64,000 nt of DNA, taken from the NCBI RefSeq assembly GCF_023913515.1, contig NZ_CP099391.1:3472001-3536000 (forward strand), read 5' to 3'. This document shows positions 63,023 to 64,000 of the stretch, one piece after another. The notes under the pieces were generated by a model, which did no database searches, was not told where the DNA came from, and was given only the letters and a program-made list of their open reading frames with translations. The DNA is from Natronococcus sp. CG52. GTDB lineage: Archaea; Halobacteriota; Halobacteria; Halobacteriales; Natrialbaceae. The translations under genes were made by a program, and so were the position numbers. Within the stretch, counting starts at the first letter, position 1; every line of letters starts with the position of its first letter.

Positions 63023-63473
63023 ATCGACGAGACGGCCTCGCGGACGACGTCTTCGGAGCGTATCGGACGAACGGCCGTTACGCGTCGGGTGACCACAAAG
63101 TATATTCTACCTACCACTGACCGTCCTGGTAGAAGGGTGGACAGCGGGTAGGGGTACTCGAAATTTCTGTCCACCGATTTATCGACCGCTGAGAGACGTC
63201 TCTCCCTCCGTCCAGTCCGTCATACGAGTCTTCCGACGTCGCCACCGTCGCTCACGGAGCGGATCGGCGCAGCGGTTCGTTCGGACTCCGTATTCGGGAC
63301 CGTGGTCTCGACGGCTATCGGTGAACTCGAGCGAGAAGCGCGGACGATGCGATCGGTGTGGAACTCGTTTCAGTTGGTACGAGAGCACTGCCAACGGATG
63401 ACAGGAGTCGATACCACCGATCCCGGAGCGAGCGGGGAACACCCTTTATACGACGGCTCCGAATGATCGCCCA
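63023..63473. other. 451-bp intergenic region with repeat copy C
   Basis: No gene is seen. It contains a partial copy of the hairpin repeat (63345-63380). A TTTATA box at 63444-63449 lies about 25-30 bases before the ATG at 63474 and marks a leaderless or short-leader promoter. A second TATA-like GTATATTC lies at about 63099-63106. Confidence 0.45.
63345..63380 (-). repeat. Interspersed hairpin repeat, partial copy C
   Basis: The reverse complement reads GTACCAACTGAAACGAG then TCCACACCGATCGCATC, matching the left half of copies A and B. The right arm is diverged or lost. Confidence 0.6.
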
Positions 63474-63797
63474 ATGAGCGATGGAACGGAACAGACGGAC
63501 GCCCCGGCGGCGTTCGCCGAGCGAGCGCAGGCGGAACACGGCGAGTCGATCCGTCACCTCGTCGCGTTCGGGAGCGCCGTTCGCGGCGACGACCGCGGCG
63601 TCCACGCCGAGGTGGAGATCCTGCTGGTGCTCGAGGAGACCGACTGCGAGCGCGAACTCGAGGCGCTCGCCCGCGACGTCGGGCTCGAGCACGGCGTCGT
63701 GTTCTCGGTTCACGTCCTGCCGGTCGAACGGTACGAGGCCCGCGAGGAGCACTCGTTCATCCGAACGGCCTTCGAGGAAGGGCAGGTGTATGTGTAG
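63474..63797 (+). CDS. Degenerate nucleotidyltransferase (MNT-like) domain protein
   Basis: This 107-residue protein has HLVAFGSAVRGDD, the nucleotidyltransferase GSxxRG motif, followed by HAEVEILLVLEE, where the second catalytic motif usually reads DxD. Here the pair is Glu-x-Glu, so activity may be altered or lost. Such MNT domains are often antitoxins or toxin modifiers paired with HEPN proteins, but no HEPN gene lies next to it in the window. Start ATG 63474. Confidence 0.7.
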   Translation: MSDGTEQTDAPAAFAERAQAEHGESIRHLVAFGSAVRGDDRGVHAEVEILLVLEETDCERELEALARDVGLEHGVVFSVHVLPVERYEAREEHSFIRTAFEEGQVYV

Positions 63798-63869
63798 CCG
63801 CCGGCGGTTCGACGACGTATCCGAGCCGACGCGTGAGCGCGATGCGACAGGCGACGAGGACGAGTAGCG

Positions 63870-64000
63870 ATGTCGATGCGCGTCACCCTGCTCGGAACCG
63901 GCGACACGACCGGGACGCCGACGGTCGGCTGTGACTGCGAGACCTGTCGACTCGCTCGCGATCGCGACGTCGAACGCACCCGGTTCTCGGTTCACGTCGA
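63870..64000 (+). CDS. MBL-fold metallo-hydrolase (partial, PhnP-like N-terminus)
   Basis: A rightward frame from ATG 63870 runs off the window. It begins MSMRVTLLGTGDTTGTPTVGCDCETCRLARDRD. The TGTPTVGCDCETC pattern is the start of PhnP/YcbJ-type MBL phosphodiesterases, whose cysteines bind a structural zinc. The HxHxDH metal motif lies beyond the edge. Confidence 0.8.
   Translation, partial: MSMRVTLLGTGDTTGTPTVGCDCETCRLARDRDVERTRFSVHV

Noticed and set aside
1-64000. CRISPR arrays, integrases, complete insertion sequences or rRNA genes
   Set aside because: No regularly spaced repeat longer than three units, no cas-like protein, no tyrosine recombinase, no intact transposase and no rRNA were seen on either strand.

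Overview
The window is high-GC DNA from an extremely halophilic archaeon (class Halobacteria). The evidence is the very acidic proteomes, the archaeal ribosomal protein S6e, a bacterio-opsin-activator type sensor, HalOD1 and DUF7344-type regulators, archaeal TruA and dCTP-deaminase-family dUTPase, and many genes that start about 25 nt after a TATA-like box (leaderless promoters). A member of the Natrialbales (Natrinema/Haloterrigena-like) is my guess; the sequence alone does not prove it.

Layout. 1-5.6 kb: oligoendopeptidase F (cut by the left edge), an M28 peptidase, TruA, a glutaredoxin-like protein and a creatininase-family amidohydrolase. 5.6-14 kb: two divergent sulfatase-superfamily genes, a P1B-type ATPase with altered metal motifs, an MFS permease, a cupin and an HpcH/HpaI aldolase. 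14-23 kb: response regulator, lipase-maturation-factor-like membrane protein, DCC thiol-disulfide protein, class III and DegT aminotransferases and a PD-(D/E)xK-like protein. 23-29 kb: a catabolic module for a four-carbon sugar acid (GntP permease, LarA-like racemase, PdxA2-like dehydrogenase, DUF1537 kinase). 29-31 kb: an NhaC antiporter.

31-33 kb is a decayed patch. It holds two frameshifted small genes, small zinc proteins, a palindromic operator candidate, one copy of a roughly 80-bp hairpin repeat, and a tRNA-Arg(CCG) with a collapsed tRNA relic beside it. 33-41 kb is mostly housekeeping: 6-phosphogluconate dehydrogenase, dUTPase, aconitase, a Tat-exported cupredoxin and membrane proteins, followed by a hairpin that resembles the right end of an IS200/IS605 element. 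41.4-44.7 kb encodes a multi-PAS/GAF sensor-regulator whose N-terminal HTH is out of frame with the rest exactly at a GAGC tetranucleotide repeat. 44.8-53.3 kb: LLM oxidoreductase, sarcosine-oxidase family enzyme, decayed flavodoxin/SRPBCC remnants, beta-CASP nuclease, an epimerase, and a MATE pump with its TetR regulator. 53.3-64 kb: S6e, several conserved haloarchaeal unknowns, a frameshifted PadR-like gene, a DHH phosphoesterase, three universal stress proteins, an AAA ATPase, a PHP-domain protein, DUF2237, a degenerate nucleotidyltransferase and an MBL hydrolase cut by the right edge.

The most interesting signals are the possible phase-variable switch in the sensor (44381-44399), the interspersed hairpin repeat at three loci (about 32.2, 55.2 and 63.4 kb), the sugar-acid module with a nickel-racemase homologue, and the P-type ATPase with SPW in place of CPC. 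Four frameshifted genes in one window, two of them at six-base homopolymers, mean that consensus errors must be excluded before any of these is called biological.
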